A stretch of 64,000 bases of DNA, taken from assembly GCF_021165955.1 (NCBI RefSeq), contig NZ_CP088952.1, positions 868,001 through 932,000 on the forward strand. The letters run 5' to 3'. This DNA is from Massilia endophytica (lineage in GTDB: Bacteria; Pseudomonadota; Gammaproteobacteria; Burkholderiales; Burkholderiaceae_D). Shown here one piece after another: positions 1 through 8,751 of this stretch. Each line of letters starts with the position of its first letter. Position 1 is the stretch's first letter. The notes beneath the pieces were generated by a model that saw only the letters and a list, made by a program, of their open reading frames with translations, was not told the origin of the DNA and made no database searches. A program made the position numbers and the translations under genes.

Positions 1-24
1 AAAACTCTGAAGTGAGCGATACCG

Positions 25-1401
25 CTAGTTATTTGAGGGGGCTGCGTGAGCCCACCCCAGCTCGCGCGCGCCCGGCCATTCCTGCGACACCCACTTGAAT
101 TTGCCGCTGGCCTGCAGGGGAATGTCTTCCACGAGCTGGATGCGCAGCGCGATCTTCTGGCTCACATAGGTCTGGAAGTTCTGCCGCATGCGCTCCGGGC
201 TGTGCACGTCGTAGCCTTCGCCCGGCACGATGCGCACCACCCATTCGCCAGGCCCGGTCTGGGCCACCTGCGATTTCTCGATGCTGTCCAGGCCCTTGAG
301 CGCGAAGGTGATGATGGAGGCGCTTACCGGCGTGCCTTCGGCGTCGAAGAGCTGGTCCTCCACCTTGCCCGAGGAGAGCTCGATGCGCGGGTAGTGGCGG
401 CCGCAGGGGCAGTCTCCGGGCAGCCAGCGGGCGCGGTCGGAGATACGGTAGCGCAGCAGCGGCATGGCCAGGTTGCGCAGCGTGGTGCCGACGATATTGC
501 CGAAGTCCGTAGTGGGCGCATTGTCCTCGTCCAGGATCTCGACGTAGGAATACTCGGGGTTCAGGTGATAGAAACCGTGCTCGCACTGGGCGGCGAAGGC
601 GATGCGCTCCGCCATGCCGTAGAAGTCGGACACCCGGCAGCCGAAGCTGCGCTCGATCTGTTCCCGCTGCCCGGGGTAGAGGGGCTCGGAACCGGCAATC
701 ACGGCATCCAGCCGCAGCCGGTGGCCCAGGCGTTCCGCGTGGCGCGCGAGGTCGAACAGCGAGGACGGGTAGCCGCGCAGCTGCCGCGCACCCGACTGCT
801 CGATGGCGTCCAGCATGGCTCCCGCCGTGGCCTTGTTCATGTGCCGCGTGGAGAGGAAGAGCTGGCGGCCGAAACGGTCCCACATCCAGTAGGGCGGCTT
901 CTGGTCTTCGATGGGCTTGATCTGGTCGCCGCGCAGCACGGCCTGGGCGCGTCCGGGCCGCCAGCCTGCCCACTCCCAGAACTGCAGGTGGAAGGCCTCC
1001 TCCCAGATCACGGAATCGATGCTGCGGAAGACTTCGAGCGGCGAGCCCGAGGTGCCGCTCGTTTTCCCCAGCGGCCACCATGGCCGGCGCCGGCCGCCGT
1101 TCGGATAGAAGTCCTGCCGCCGGCTCACCAGGTCGGCTTTCGCGATCACGGGCGCGTGCTGGTGCAGCCAGGCGCGGGGATCTTCGCCGTCCAGCAGGGC
1201 GGGCAGGGCGCGGTAGCAGGGGATATCGGCCTGGGCCGCCAGGATGGTCTCGCACAGCAGCTCGTCCTGCATGCTCTGCAAGGCGGAAGGGGAGGCGCCT
1301 TCGCGCTCGCGCAGTCCGCGGACGCGCGACATCGCCAGGGCATTGCGCCGCATCAAATGACGGCCCAACAGTGAGAGGTTTTTTGCTGCGGCGGAGGACA
1401 T
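25..1401 (-). CDS. CapK/PaaK-like adenylate-forming enzyme of the exopolysaccharide locus
   Basis: The protein (458 aa from ATG 1401) belongs to the phenylacetate-CoA ligase-like adenylate-forming enzymes (COG1541, CapK). The phosphate-binding loop TSGTSGSP is near residue 115 and the motif DFYGMAERIA follows in the second half; the C-terminus ends in a small ligase-type domain. CapK-like members are common in capsule and exopolysaccharide loci, where an acyl-adenylate or acyl-CoA may feed polymer modification; the substrate cannot be read from the sequence. A TTG at 1431 would add ten residues, but a promoter -10 sits right upstream of it, so ATG 1401 with a short leader fits better. It is transcribed away from the glycosyltransferase at 1532. 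Family call firm, role inferred. Confidence 0.75.
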   Translation of the reverse strand: MSSAAAKNLSLLGRHLMRRNALAMSRVRGLREREGASPSALQSMQDELLCETILAAQADIPCYRALPALLDGEDPRAWLHQHAPVIAKADLVSRRQDFYPNGGRRRPWWPLGKTSGTSGSPLEVFRSIDSVIWEEAFHLQFWEWAGWRPGRAQAVLRGDQIKPIEDQKPPYWMWDRFGRQLFLSTRHMNKATAGAMLDAIEQSGARQLRGYPSSLFDLARHAERLGHRLRLDAVIAGSEPLYPGQREQIERSFGCRVSDFYGMAERIAFAAQCEHGFYHLNPEYSYVEILDEDNAPTTDFGNIVGTTLRNLAMPLLRYRISDRARWLPGDCPCGRHYPRIELSSGKVEDQLFDAEGTPVSASIITFALKGLDSIEKSQVAQTGPGEWVVRIVPGEGYDVHSPERMRQNFQTYVSQKIALRIQLVEDIPLQASGKFKWVSQEWPGARELGWAHAAPSNN

Positions 1402-1433
1402 TTGATCTATTGTTGGATTTGTAAGTTTCAAAA

Positions 1434-1463
1434 ACTATAGACGGCTTCCTTCCGTCCAGTCAA
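1434..1463 (-). promoter_or_regulatory. Sigma-70-like promoter for the CapK-like gene
   Basis: Read on the minus strand, TTGACT (1463-1458) and TATAGT (1439-1434) are separated by 18 bases. Transcription would begin near 1427, about 26 bases before the ATG at 1401. Prediction from sequence only. Confidence 0.5.
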
Positions 1464-1531
1464 TTGTGCTCTAGCGCACGAATGAAGGAGCTTACAATGC
1501 CGCAAATTTGACAATCTGTTAATGTCTGGCC

Positions 1532-2611
1532 ATGAAGGAAACCAAGCAAATCGTAATGGTGGGCACCGACCCGCAGACCATGGGCGGGGTGGCGGCCGTG
1601 GTCAACGTCTACCGGGAGGCTGGCCTGTTCCAGCAGTATCCAGTGCGCTATCTCTCCACCCATCGCGACGGCGGCGGCTGGACCAAGCTGCGCGCGGCGG
1701 CGGGCGCCCTGCTGAGTTTCGCCGGCCTGCTGCTGCGGGGCCGCGTGTCGCTGCTGCACTGCCATACCGCCTCGCGCAACAGCTTCTGGCGCAAGACTCC
1801 CTTCTTCCTGCTGGCTTTTCTCTTCCGTGTTCCGGCCATCCTGCACCTGCACGGCGGCGAGTTCCATCTCTTCTACGAGAAGGAGAGCGGGCCGCTCAAG
1901 CGCCGCCTGATCCGCTTCATCTATGACCACGCCGCCCACATCATCGTTCTGTCGGAGCGCTGGCGGCAATGGGTGAGCGGCATGAGCCGCAATCCGAATA
2001 TCTCCGTCATCTACAACCCCGTGCTGCTGCCGCAGCCCGCGCCGGACTGGTCGCAGCGGGTGCCGGGCCAGACGCTGTTCTTCGGGCGCCTGGGAAAAGG
2101 GAAGGGCGTGTACGACCTGCTGGCGGCCGCGCGGGAGCTGAAGGATGGGCATCCCGGCCTGCAGCTGGCGCTGGGCGGCGATGGCGAGGTTGAGCAGGCG
2201 CGCGCCGCTGCTGCCGAGCTGGGCATCGGCGAGCAGACCGCCTTCCTGGGGTGGGTGCGGGGCGAGCAGAAGTTGAGCGCGCTCAGGCAGGCCACCATCT
2301 ACACCCTGCCTTCCTATAACGAAGGCATGCCCATGAGCATTCTCGAAGCGATGGCCTGGGGCCTGCCCGTGCTGGCGACGCCCGTGGGCGGCATTCCCGA
2401 TGCTATCAGCGATGGTGTCGAAGGCTTCCTGGTCGCGCCCGGCGACGTGGGCGCGCTGGCGCAGCGCTGGGCCCAGCTGCTGGATGATCCCCAGCTGGCG
2501 CAACGCATGGGCGAGGCGGCGCGCCGCAAGGTCGCCGCCGTCTTCGCGACGGACGCCGTGCTGCCGCGCCTGGGCCAGCTCTACCAGTCCCTGGGCGCCC
2601 GCGACGCCTGA
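1532..2611 (+). CDS. Glycosyltransferase family 4 (GT-B fold)
   Basis: A 359-aa retaining glycosyltransferase of the GT4/GT1 type. The N-terminal half has the acceptor-domain look (GGVAAVVNVYREAG near residue 15, HLHGGEFHLFYE near 107). The C-terminal half carries the nucleotide-sugar site: FFGRLGKGKGVYDLL near 180, then NEGMPMSILEAMAWG with the E-x7-E pair near 270, and the VGGIPD loop. It presumably adds one sugar to the lipid-linked repeat unit on the cytoplasmic face; donor and acceptor are unknown. It is the first gene of the plus-strand polysaccharide run. The Shine-Dalgarno is weak; an in-frame upstream extension is blocked by a stop at about 1520. Confidence 0.85.
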   Translation: MKETKQIVMVGTDPQTMGGVAAVVNVYREAGLFQQYPVRYLSTHRDGGGWTKLRAAAGALLSFAGLLLRGRVSLLHCHTASRNSFWRKTPFFLLAFLFRVPAILHLHGGEFHLFYEKESGPLKRRLIRFIYDHAAHIIVLSERWRQWVSGMSRNPNISVIYNPVLLPQPAPDWSQRVPGQTLFFGRLGKGKGVYDLLAAARELKDGHPGLQLALGGDGEVEQARAAAAELGIGEQTAFLGWVRGEQKLSALRQATIYTLPSYNEGMPMSILEAMAWGLPVLATPVGGIPDAISDGVEGFLVAPGDVGALAQRWAQLLDDPQLAQRMGEAARRKVAAVFATDAVLPRLGQLYQSLGARDA

Positions 2612-2695
2612 TCGCAGCATTCTTGATCAAGCGTGCGAGCTGTGGTGTGCGGAAATGTTAGCATTTCTTCATCTAAACACTTGCAGGAGCGACAA

Positions 2696-3160
2696 ATGAT
2701 CCAGATCTACAAACTGTCAGCTCTCCTGTACCGCCTGCACATTCCGGTGCTGCCGAAGCTGCTGTATTTGATGAACCGCGTTCTCTTTTCCCTTGTTCTT
2801 CCGGCCACCGTGAAAGTCGGCCACCGGGTGACCTTCGCCTACCAGGGCATCGGCACCGTGGTGCATGCGCGCGCCGTGATCGGCGACGACGTCTATATCG
2901 GCCCGCAGGTCATCATTGGCGGCCGTTCCGGCGAGGTGGCAGTGCCCGTGATCGAGAGCGGGGCCTTTATCGGGGCTGGGGCCCGCGTGCTCGGGCCGGT
3001 GGTGGTGGGCCGTGGCGCCAGGGTGGCGGCGGGGGCGCTGGTGCTGCACGACGTGCCGCCCGGCGTGACGGTGGCGGGCATTCCCGCCAAAGCCATCCAC
3101 AGCAGCCGCATCCAGCCTGACCTGGACCTGATGGGCGGCGCCCGCAACGCTTTCCGTTGA
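2696..3160 (+). CDS. Left-handed beta-helix (hexapeptide) acetyltransferase, CysE-like
   Basis: A 154-aa protein with hexapeptide repeats typical of serine acetyltransferase/sugar O-acetyltransferases: AVIGDDVYIGPQVIIGG, GAFIGAGARVLGPVVVG and the closing AGIPAKAI. The N-terminal 40 residues are hydrophobic (LPKLLYLMNRVLFSLVLP), as in many CysE-like proteins of polysaccharide loci. I chose ATG 2696 because AGGAG lies 8 bases upstream; the longer frame from 2633 has no ribosome site. It lies 84 bases after a GT4 gene and 19 before the heparinase-like gene, so it most likely O-acetylates a sugar of the polymer or its precursor. True serine acetyltransferase is less likely because of the small size and context. 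Confidence 0.75.
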   Translation: MIQIYKLSALLYRLHIPVLPKLLYLMNRVLFSLVLPATVKVGHRVTFAYQGIGTVVHARAVIGDDVYIGPQVIIGGRSGEVAVPVIESGAFIGAGARVLGPVVVGRGARVAAGALVLHDVPPGVTVAGIPAKAIHSSRIQPDLDLMGGARNAFR

Positions 3161-3179
3161 TTATGCAAACGAAGACTTT

Positions 3180-5162
3180 ATGAGTTCACTGGCGTGGAAA
3201 CTTAACCGTGTGAAGCTGATGGGTGCGCCGGAAATCGCCTGGCGCGTGCAGCAGGTAGTGCAGAAAGGGGCAAGCAGGCTGGGTGTCGGTCTCGCCTCGC
3301 ATCCCCCGGAGCCTGTGCTCTCGCACTTGGGCATCGCCTTTGTCGGCGCGCCCGCCGAGGGCATCGACCTGGCCGCGCTGCGCGCCGCGGCCGACGAGGT
3401 GCTGGCGGGGCGCTGGAACGTGTTTGCGCTGCGCGGCCTGCAGCTGGGCTTTCCGCCCAACTGGAACCGCGATCCCAAGACCGGCACCGAAGCGCCAATG
3501 AAGCTGGGCAAGGCCATCGACTACCGCCGCGAGTCCGTGGTGGGCGACATCAAATACCTGTGGGAGCCGAGCCGCCACCTGGAACTTGTGACCCTCGCGC
3601 TCGCCTGGCGCGCAACGGGAGAGGAGCGCTATGCGCAAGGCGCCCGCGCCCTGCTCGAATCCTGGTTCGAGCAGTGCCCCTATGCGCGCGGCGTGCACTG
3701 GACCAGCTCCCTCGAACTGGCGGTGCGCCTGGTGAACTGGGCCTTCGCCTGGAACCTGCTGGGCGGCGCGGATACCGCGCTCTTCAATGGCCAGGCGGGG
3801 CGCGACTTCCGCCGCCGCTGGCTGGACAACATTTACCAGCACTGCCACTTCATCCGCGGCTATTTCTCCCGCCATTCCTCGGCCAACAACCACCTCTTCG
3901 GCGAGTACATGGGCCTCTTCATCGCCAGCGTGCAGTGGCCTTGCTGGGCCGCGAGCGCAGGCTGGCGCGAGCTGGCGCGGCGCGGCCTGGAAGCGGAGGC
4001 GCTGAAGCAGAACACGGCGGACGGCGTGAACAAGGAGCAGGCCATCTACTACCAGCACGAGGTGATGGACATGATGCTGCTCTGCCAGCACGTGGCCCGC
4101 GCCAACGGGGCCAGCTTCTCGCCCGCCTATCTGGAGCGCCTGGAGCGCATGGCCGAATTCGTGGCGGCCCTGATGGATGCGGGCGGCAATGTGCCCATGA
4201 CGGGCGATGCGGACGACGCGCAGATGGTGCGCCTGTCCTACGAGGCGGACTGGAGTCCTTACCGCTCCCTGCTCGCCAGCTGTGCCCTGCTGTTCGGGCG
4301 GGGCGACTTCAAGCGCAAGGCGGGGCGGCTGGACGACAAGAACCGCTGGCTCTTCACCCACGATGGCGCGGAACAGTGGGAAAACCTGCCGCCTGCCGGG
4401 CCGGAGCAGCCCGTGATGGCCTTCCCCGAAGGCGGCTACTACCTGCTGGGCAAGGACTTCGGCGGCCCGCGCGAAGTGCGCATCGTGGCCGACTGCGCGC
4501 CCCTGGGCTACCTCTCCATCGCCGCCCACGGCCATGCCGACGCCTTGTCCTTCACGCTGTCCGCCGGGGGAGAGGAGCTGCTGGTCGACCCCGGCACCTA
4601 TGCCTATCACACGCAGAAAGCGTGGCGCGATTACTTCCGCAGCACGGCCGCCCACAACACGGTGCAGGTGGACGGCATGGATCAATCCGAAATCGCGGGC
4701 AATTTCATGTGGCTGCACAAAGCGAACGCCCGGCTCCTGGCGCACGATGTCTCGGGCGGGGTCCAGGTATTCGAAGGCGAGCACGACGGATACCGCCGCC
4801 TCGCGGATTCTGTGTTGCACCGCCGCAAAATTTGCTTTGATTCCAATCGGAACGTGGTTGTTGTAAAAGATATATTAGAATCGTCCAACGATCACGAAGT
4901 AGTCCTGCACTGGCATTTCGCCGAGGGCTGTGCAGTGGAAAAAACGCCGGAAGGCCTGCGTGCCGCAGGAAGCCGGGTCAGCATGAACATGAAATGCGGG
5001 CTGGGCGAGGGGGCTGAATTGCTGCGTTGCAGCGAAGCACCTATCGGCGGCTGGATCTCACGCAGATTCGATGAAAAAACAACGATCACCACTGCCGCCT
5101 GGCGCGGCAGGATTCGTGGAACGGCCGAGATTGTGACCGAAATCGCGTTGCAATGGCTGTGA
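3180..5162 (+). CDS. Heparinase II/III family polysaccharide lyase
   Basis: A 660-aa protein with the two-domain plan of heparinase II/III-like lyases: an N-terminal alpha/alpha toroid and a C-terminal beta-sandwich. Catalytic candidates are visible: SSANNHLFGEYMG near residue 236 (Asn/His), AIYYQHEVMDMM near 285 (Tyr), AAHGHADALSF near 450 (His) and DPGTYAYH near 470. Such enzymes cleave uronic acid-containing polysaccharides by beta-elimination. No signal peptide is visible, the N-terminus being MSSLAWKLNRVKLMG, which is common for these proteins in exopolysaccharide loci. Next to a GDP-mannose dehydrogenase it probably trims or edits the locus's own polymer. Start at ATG 3180, 19 bases after the previous stop. 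Confidence 0.85.
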   Translation: MSSLAWKLNRVKLMGAPEIAWRVQQVVQKGASRLGVGLASHPPEPVLSHLGIAFVGAPAEGIDLAALRAAADEVLAGRWNVFALRGLQLGFPPNWNRDPKTGTEAPMKLGKAIDYRRESVVGDIKYLWEPSRHLELVTLALAWRATGEERYAQGARALLESWFEQCPYARGVHWTSSLELAVRLVNWAFAWNLLGGADTALFNGQAGRDFRRRWLDNIYQHCHFIRGYFSRHSSANNHLFGEYMGLFIASVQWPCWAASAGWRELARRGLEAEALKQNTADGVNKEQAIYYQHEVMDMMLLCQHVARANGASFSPAYLERLERMAEFVAALMDAGGNVPMTGDADDAQMVRLSYEADWSPYRSLLASCALLFGRGDFKRKAGRLDDKNRWLFTHDGAEQWENLPPAGPEQPVMAFPEGGYYLLGKDFGGPREVRIVADCAPLGYLSIAAHGHADALSFTLSAGGEELLVDPGTYAYHTQKAWRDYFRSTAAHNTVQVDGMDQSEIAGNFMWLHKANARLLAHDVSGGVQVFEGEHDGYRRLADSVLHRRKICFDSNRNVVVVKDILESSNDHEVVLHWHFAEGCAVEKTPEGLRAAGSRVSMNMKCGLGEGAELLRCSEAPIGGWISRRFDEKTTITTAAWRGRIRGTAEIVTEIALQWL

Positions 5163-5197
5163 CTGGGCAGCACGTCTAAACATTGAGGAGCAGGATC

Positions 5198-6508
5198 TTG
5201 AAAATCAGTATCTTTGGCCTGGGCTATGTGGGCGCCGTCTCGGCGGGCTGCCTGGCATCGGACGGCCACACCGTCATCGGCGTCGATCCCAACCGCACCA
5301 AGGTGGACCTGATCAACGAAGGGCATACGCCCATTATCGAGAAGGACATCGGGGCCATGATTGCGGCCACCGTGAAGGACGGCCTGCTGCGCGCCACCAC
5401 CGACGTGCGCGACGCGGTGCTCAATACGGACATGTCCCTCATCTGCGTGGGCACGCCTTCCCAGCTGAACGGCAATCTGGACCTGAGCCACGTGCGCAAG
5501 GTCTGCCAGCAGATCGGCGCGGCCATGAAGGAGAAGGACGGCTTCCACGTGGTGGTGGCGCGCAGCACCATGCTGCCCGGCTCCATGCGCGCCGTGGTCA
5601 TTCCGACCCTGGAGGAAGCTTCGGGAAAGAAGGCGGGCGTCGACTTCGGCGTGTGCAACAACCCCGAGTTCCTGCGCGAAGGCACGGCCGTGCACGACTA
5701 CTACCATCCGCCCAAGACCGTGATCGGCGAGACCGACGAGAAGGCGGGCGAGATGCTGCTCAAGCTCTACGAGAAAATGGACGCGCCCCTCGTGCGCACG
5801 GACGTGGAAACGGCCGAAATGGTCAAGTACACGGACAACACCTGGCACGCCGTCAAGGTGGCTTTCGCCAACGAGATCGGCAATATCTGCAAGGCCGTGG
5901 GCATCGACGGCCACAAGGTCATGGAGATCTTCTGCCAGGACACCAAGCTCAATCTCTCGCCTTACTACATGAAGCCCGGCTTCGCCTTCGGCGGCTCCTG
6001 CCTGCCCAAGGACGTGCGCGCCCTGACCTACAAGGCGCGCAACCTGGACCTGGACCTGCCGCTCTTGAACAGCATCCTGCCGTCCAACCAGAAGCAGGTG
6101 GAGAAGGGCCTGAAGATGATCATGGACAAGGGCGCGCGCAAGGTGGGCATCCTCGGCTTCTCCTTCAAGGCGGGCACGGACGATCTGCGCGAATCGCCCC
6201 TGGTGGACGTGATCGAGCACCTGCTGGGCAAGGGCTACGAGCTCAAGCTCTACGACAAGAACGTGAACCTCGCCGCGCTGACGGGCGCGAACCAGGACTA
6301 CATCCTGAACCACATCCCGCACATCTCGAAGCTCATGGTGGAGTCGATGGACGAAGTGCTGTCCTTCGCCGAGACCGTGGTCATTGGGAACGGCGCCGCC
6401 GAATTCAAGGCCGTGCCGGGCATGCTGAAGGAAGGGCAGACCGTGGTGGACCTGGTGCGCATCAGCAAGGAGCAGAGCGGGGGGCAGTATGACGGCATCT
6501 GCTGGTAA
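5198..6508 (+). CDS. algD: GDP-mannose 6-dehydrogenase (AlgD-type)
   Basis: Four-electron NAD-dependent oxidation of GDP-mannose to GDP-mannuronate. The protein begins KISIFGLGYVGAVSAG, the Rossmann motif of the AlgD/UDP-glucose dehydrogenase family, and has the catalytic cysteine in FAFGGSCLPKD near residue 267. The 436-residue length from TTG 5198 equals what I recall for Pseudomonas AlgD. That TTG is 4 bases behind GAGGAGCAGGA, a good ribosome site; a TTG at 5183 would run through the ribosome site and is rejected. UDP-glucose 6-dehydrogenase is the alternative, but the N-terminal sequence and the nearby mannose-1-P guanylyltransferase favour GDP-mannose. The gene overlaps the next start by 20 bases. 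Confidence 0.82.
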   Translation: MKISIFGLGYVGAVSAGCLASDGHTVIGVDPNRTKVDLINEGHTPIIEKDIGAMIAATVKDGLLRATTDVRDAVLNTDMSLICVGTPSQLNGNLDLSHVRKVCQQIGAAMKEKDGFHVVVARSTMLPGSMRAVVIPTLEEASGKKAGVDFGVCNNPEFLREGTAVHDYYHPPKTVIGETDEKAGEMLLKLYEKMDAPLVRTDVETAEMVKYTDNTWHAVKVAFANEIGNICKAVGIDGHKVMEIFCQDTKLNLSPYYMKPGFAFGGSCLPKDVRALTYKARNLDLDLPLLNSILPSNQKQVEKGLKMIMDKGARKVGILGFSFKAGTDDLRESPLVDVIEHLLGKGYELKLYDKNVNLAALTGANQDYILNHIPHISKLMVESMDEVLSFAETVVIGNGAAEFKAVPGMLKEGQTVVDLVRISKEQSGGQYDGICW

Positions 6509-7727
6509 GCGCGTCCTCATCCTGGTCGAGAACCTGCCTTCGCCCTTCGACCGGCGCGTGTGGCAGGAAGCCACCACGCTGTACGCGAACGGCTACGAAG
6601 TCTCGATCATCTGCCCCACGGGCAAGGGCTACGAGAGCCGCTACGAGGTCATCGACGGCATCCACATCTACCGCTACCGCCTGCCCCTGGAGGCCGAGGG
6701 CGCGAAAGGCTATGCCATCGAATACTCGCTGGCCCTGTTCCACACCTTCCGCCTGGCGTGGAAGGTGCTGTTCCAGCGCGGCTTCGACATCATTCATGCC
6801 TGCAATCCGCCCGACCTGCTGTTCCTGATCGGCGGCTTCTTCAAGCTCGCGATGGGCAAGAAGTTCCTCTTCGACCATCACGACATCAACCCCGAGCTCT
6901 ACGAGGCCAAGTTCGGCCGCCGCGATTTCTTCTACAAGCTCATGGTGCTGTTCGAGCGCTGGTCCTTCAACACGGCCGACGTCTCCATCGCCACCAACGA
7001 ATCCTACAAAAAGATTGCGATAGAGCGGGGCGGCATGGACCCGGACAAGGTATATGTCGTACGCAGCGGCCCCAAGCTGGACCGCCTGAAGGTGCTGCCG
7101 CCGGTGGAGGCCCTGAAGAAGGGCCGCCGCTTCCTGGTGGGCTATGTGGGCGTGATGGGCGCCCAGGAAGGCATCGACCTGCTGCTCGAATCGGCCCGCC
7201 ACCTGATCCAGGACATGGGCCGTACCGACGTGCAGTTCGGCCTCGTGGGCGGCGGCACCTCGCTGGAGCAGATGAAGGAGCTGGCGCAGAAGATGGGCAT
7301 CGCCGACTACGTGACCTTCACCGGCCGCGTGCCCGACCAGCAGCTGCTGGAGATGCTCAACACCGCCGATGTCTGCGTCAATCCCGACGTGGCCAACGAC
7401 ATGAACGACAAATCGACCATGAACAAGATCATGGAGTATATGGCGCTGGGCAAGCCCATCGTGCAGTTCGACCTGGTGGAAGGCCGCTATTCGGCCCAGC
7501 AGGCTTCGCTGTACGCGGCCAAGAACGATCCGGTGGACATGGCGAGGAAGATCGCCGAGCTGCTGGACGATCCGGCGCGGCGCGCCCAGATGGGCGAATT
7601 CGGCCGCAACCGCGTCATCAATGAACTCGAATGGGAATACGAAGCGCCCAAGCTGCTGGCCGCCTACGAAAGACTGTACTCGGCCAATGCACCCTTGCCG
7701 CAGGTATTCCAGAAGAAGGAAAGCTGA
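6489..7727 (+). CDS. Glycosyltransferase family 4 (WbuB/WcaI-like)
   Basis: A 412-aa GT-B glycosyltransferase. N-terminal LPSPFDRRVWQEATTL, near residue 15, is typical of GT4 enzymes acting on undecaprenyl-linked intermediates. FDHHDINPELYEAKFG near 128 and the C-terminal VGYVGVMGAQEGIDLLLE and NDKSTMNKIMEYMALGKPIV mark the donor site; the usual E-x7-E is represented by a K-x7-E (KIMEYMALGK region). The sugar transferred is not readable. The gene starts inside algD and its stop overlaps the ATG of galE by one base, indicating tight translational coupling of precursor synthesis and transfer. Confidence 0.85.
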   Translation: MTASAGKRVLILVENLPSPFDRRVWQEATTLYANGYEVSIICPTGKGYESRYEVIDGIHIYRYRLPLEAEGAKGYAIEYSLALFHTFRLAWKVLFQRGFDIIHACNPPDLLFLIGGFFKLAMGKKFLFDHHDINPELYEAKFGRRDFFYKLMVLFERWSFNTADVSIATNESYKKIAIERGGMDPDKVYVVRSGPKLDRLKVLPPVEALKKGRRFLVGYVGVMGAQEGIDLLLESARHLIQDMGRTDVQFGLVGGGTSLEQMKELAQKMGIADYVTFTGRVPDQQLLEMLNTADVCVNPDVANDMNDKSTMNKIMEYMALGKPIVQFDLVEGRYSAQQASLYAAKNDPVDMARKIAELLDDPARRAQMGEFGRNRVINELEWEYEAPKLLAAYERLYSANAPLPQVFQKKES

Positions 7728-8725
7728 TGAAGATACTGGTAACGGGCGGCATGGGCTATATCGGCTCCCATACCGTCGTGGAGCTGATGCAGGCGGGCCA
7801 TGAGGTGGTGGTGATCGACAATCTGTCGAACGCCGACCCCTCGGTGCGCCAGCGCGTGGCGCGCATCACGGGCAAGGAGTTCGAATTCCAGAACGCCGAC
7901 ATCCGCGACCGCGCAGCGCTGGAGCAAGTGTTCGCAGGGCGCGGCATCGGGGCCGTGATCCATTTCGCGGGACTGAAGGCGGTGGGCGAGTCGGTGGCCC
8001 AGCCCCTGCGCTACTACGACAACAACGTGAGCGGCAGCGTGGCCCTGTGCGAGGTGATGGCAAAGCACGGCGTGAAGACGCTCGTGTTCAGCTCCTCGGC
8101 CACCGTCTACGGCGACCCGGCCACGGTGCCCATCACCGAAGACTTCCCCCTGTCGGCCACCAATCCCTACGGGCGCAGCAAGCTCATGATCGAGGAGATC
8201 CTGCGCGACCTGCATGTGTCCGACAACAGCTGGCGCATTGCCCTGCTGCGCTATTTCAACCCGGTAGGCGCGCACGAAAGCGGCCTGATCGGCGAAGCCC
8301 CGAGCGGCATTCCCAACAACCTGCTGCCCTATGTGGCCCAGGTGGCGGAGGGGCGGCGCGAGAGCCTGTCCGTGTTCGGCGGCGACTACCCCACGCCGGA
8401 CGGCACGGGCGTGCGCGACTATATCCACGTGGTCGACCTTGCGCTCGGCCACCTGAAGGCGCTGGACAAGCTGGCCGAAGGGCCGGGCGTGCGCACCTGG
8501 AACCTGGGCACGGGCCATGGCTACAGCGTGCTGGACATGGTGCGCGCCTTCGAGAAGGCCAGCGGCAAGCCGGTGCCATACAAGATCGTCGGCCGCAGGC
8601 CGGGCGACATCGCCACCTGCTATGCGGACACTGCGCGCGCGGAGCGCGAACTGGGCTGGAAAGCGCGTTACGACATCGACCGCATGTGCACCGATGCCTG
8701 GCGCTGGCAGTCCTCAGCGAAATAA
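7727..8725 (+). CDS. galE: UDP-glucose 4-epimerase
   Basis: A 332-aa short-chain dehydrogenase-type epimerase interconverting UDP-glucose and UDP-galactose. The start ILVTGGMGYIGSHTVVEL is the NAD-binding glycine motif; SSSATVYGDP near residue 122 and NPYGRSKLMIE near 146 supply the Ser and YxxxK catalytic residues; YFNPVGAHESG near 178 is a GalE signature. Start at ATG 7727, which overlaps the previous TGA by one base. In this locus it would supply UDP-galactose (or another C4-epimer) to one of the glycosyltransferases. Confidence 0.92.
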   Translation: MKILVTGGMGYIGSHTVVELMQAGHEVVVIDNLSNADPSVRQRVARITGKEFEFQNADIRDRAALEQVFAGRGIGAVIHFAGLKAVGESVAQPLRYYDNNVSGSVALCEVMAKHGVKTLVFSSSATVYGDPATVPITEDFPLSATNPYGRSKLMIEEILRDLHVSDNSWRIALLRYFNPVGAHESGLIGEAPSGIPNNLLPYVAQVAEGRRESLSVFGGDYPTPDGTGVRDYIHVVDLALGHLKALDKLAEGPGVRTWNLGTGHGYSVLDMVRAFEKASGKPVPYKIVGRRPGDIATCYADTARAERELGWKARYDIDRMCTDAWRWQSSAK

Positions 8726-8751
8726 ACGGATCAACAGATAAGGGGTTACCG

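Noticed and set aside
4892..6577. A 561-codon minus-strand frame opposite algD
   Set aside because: Shadow of algD and the heparinase gene, with low-complexity His/Val/Asp content.
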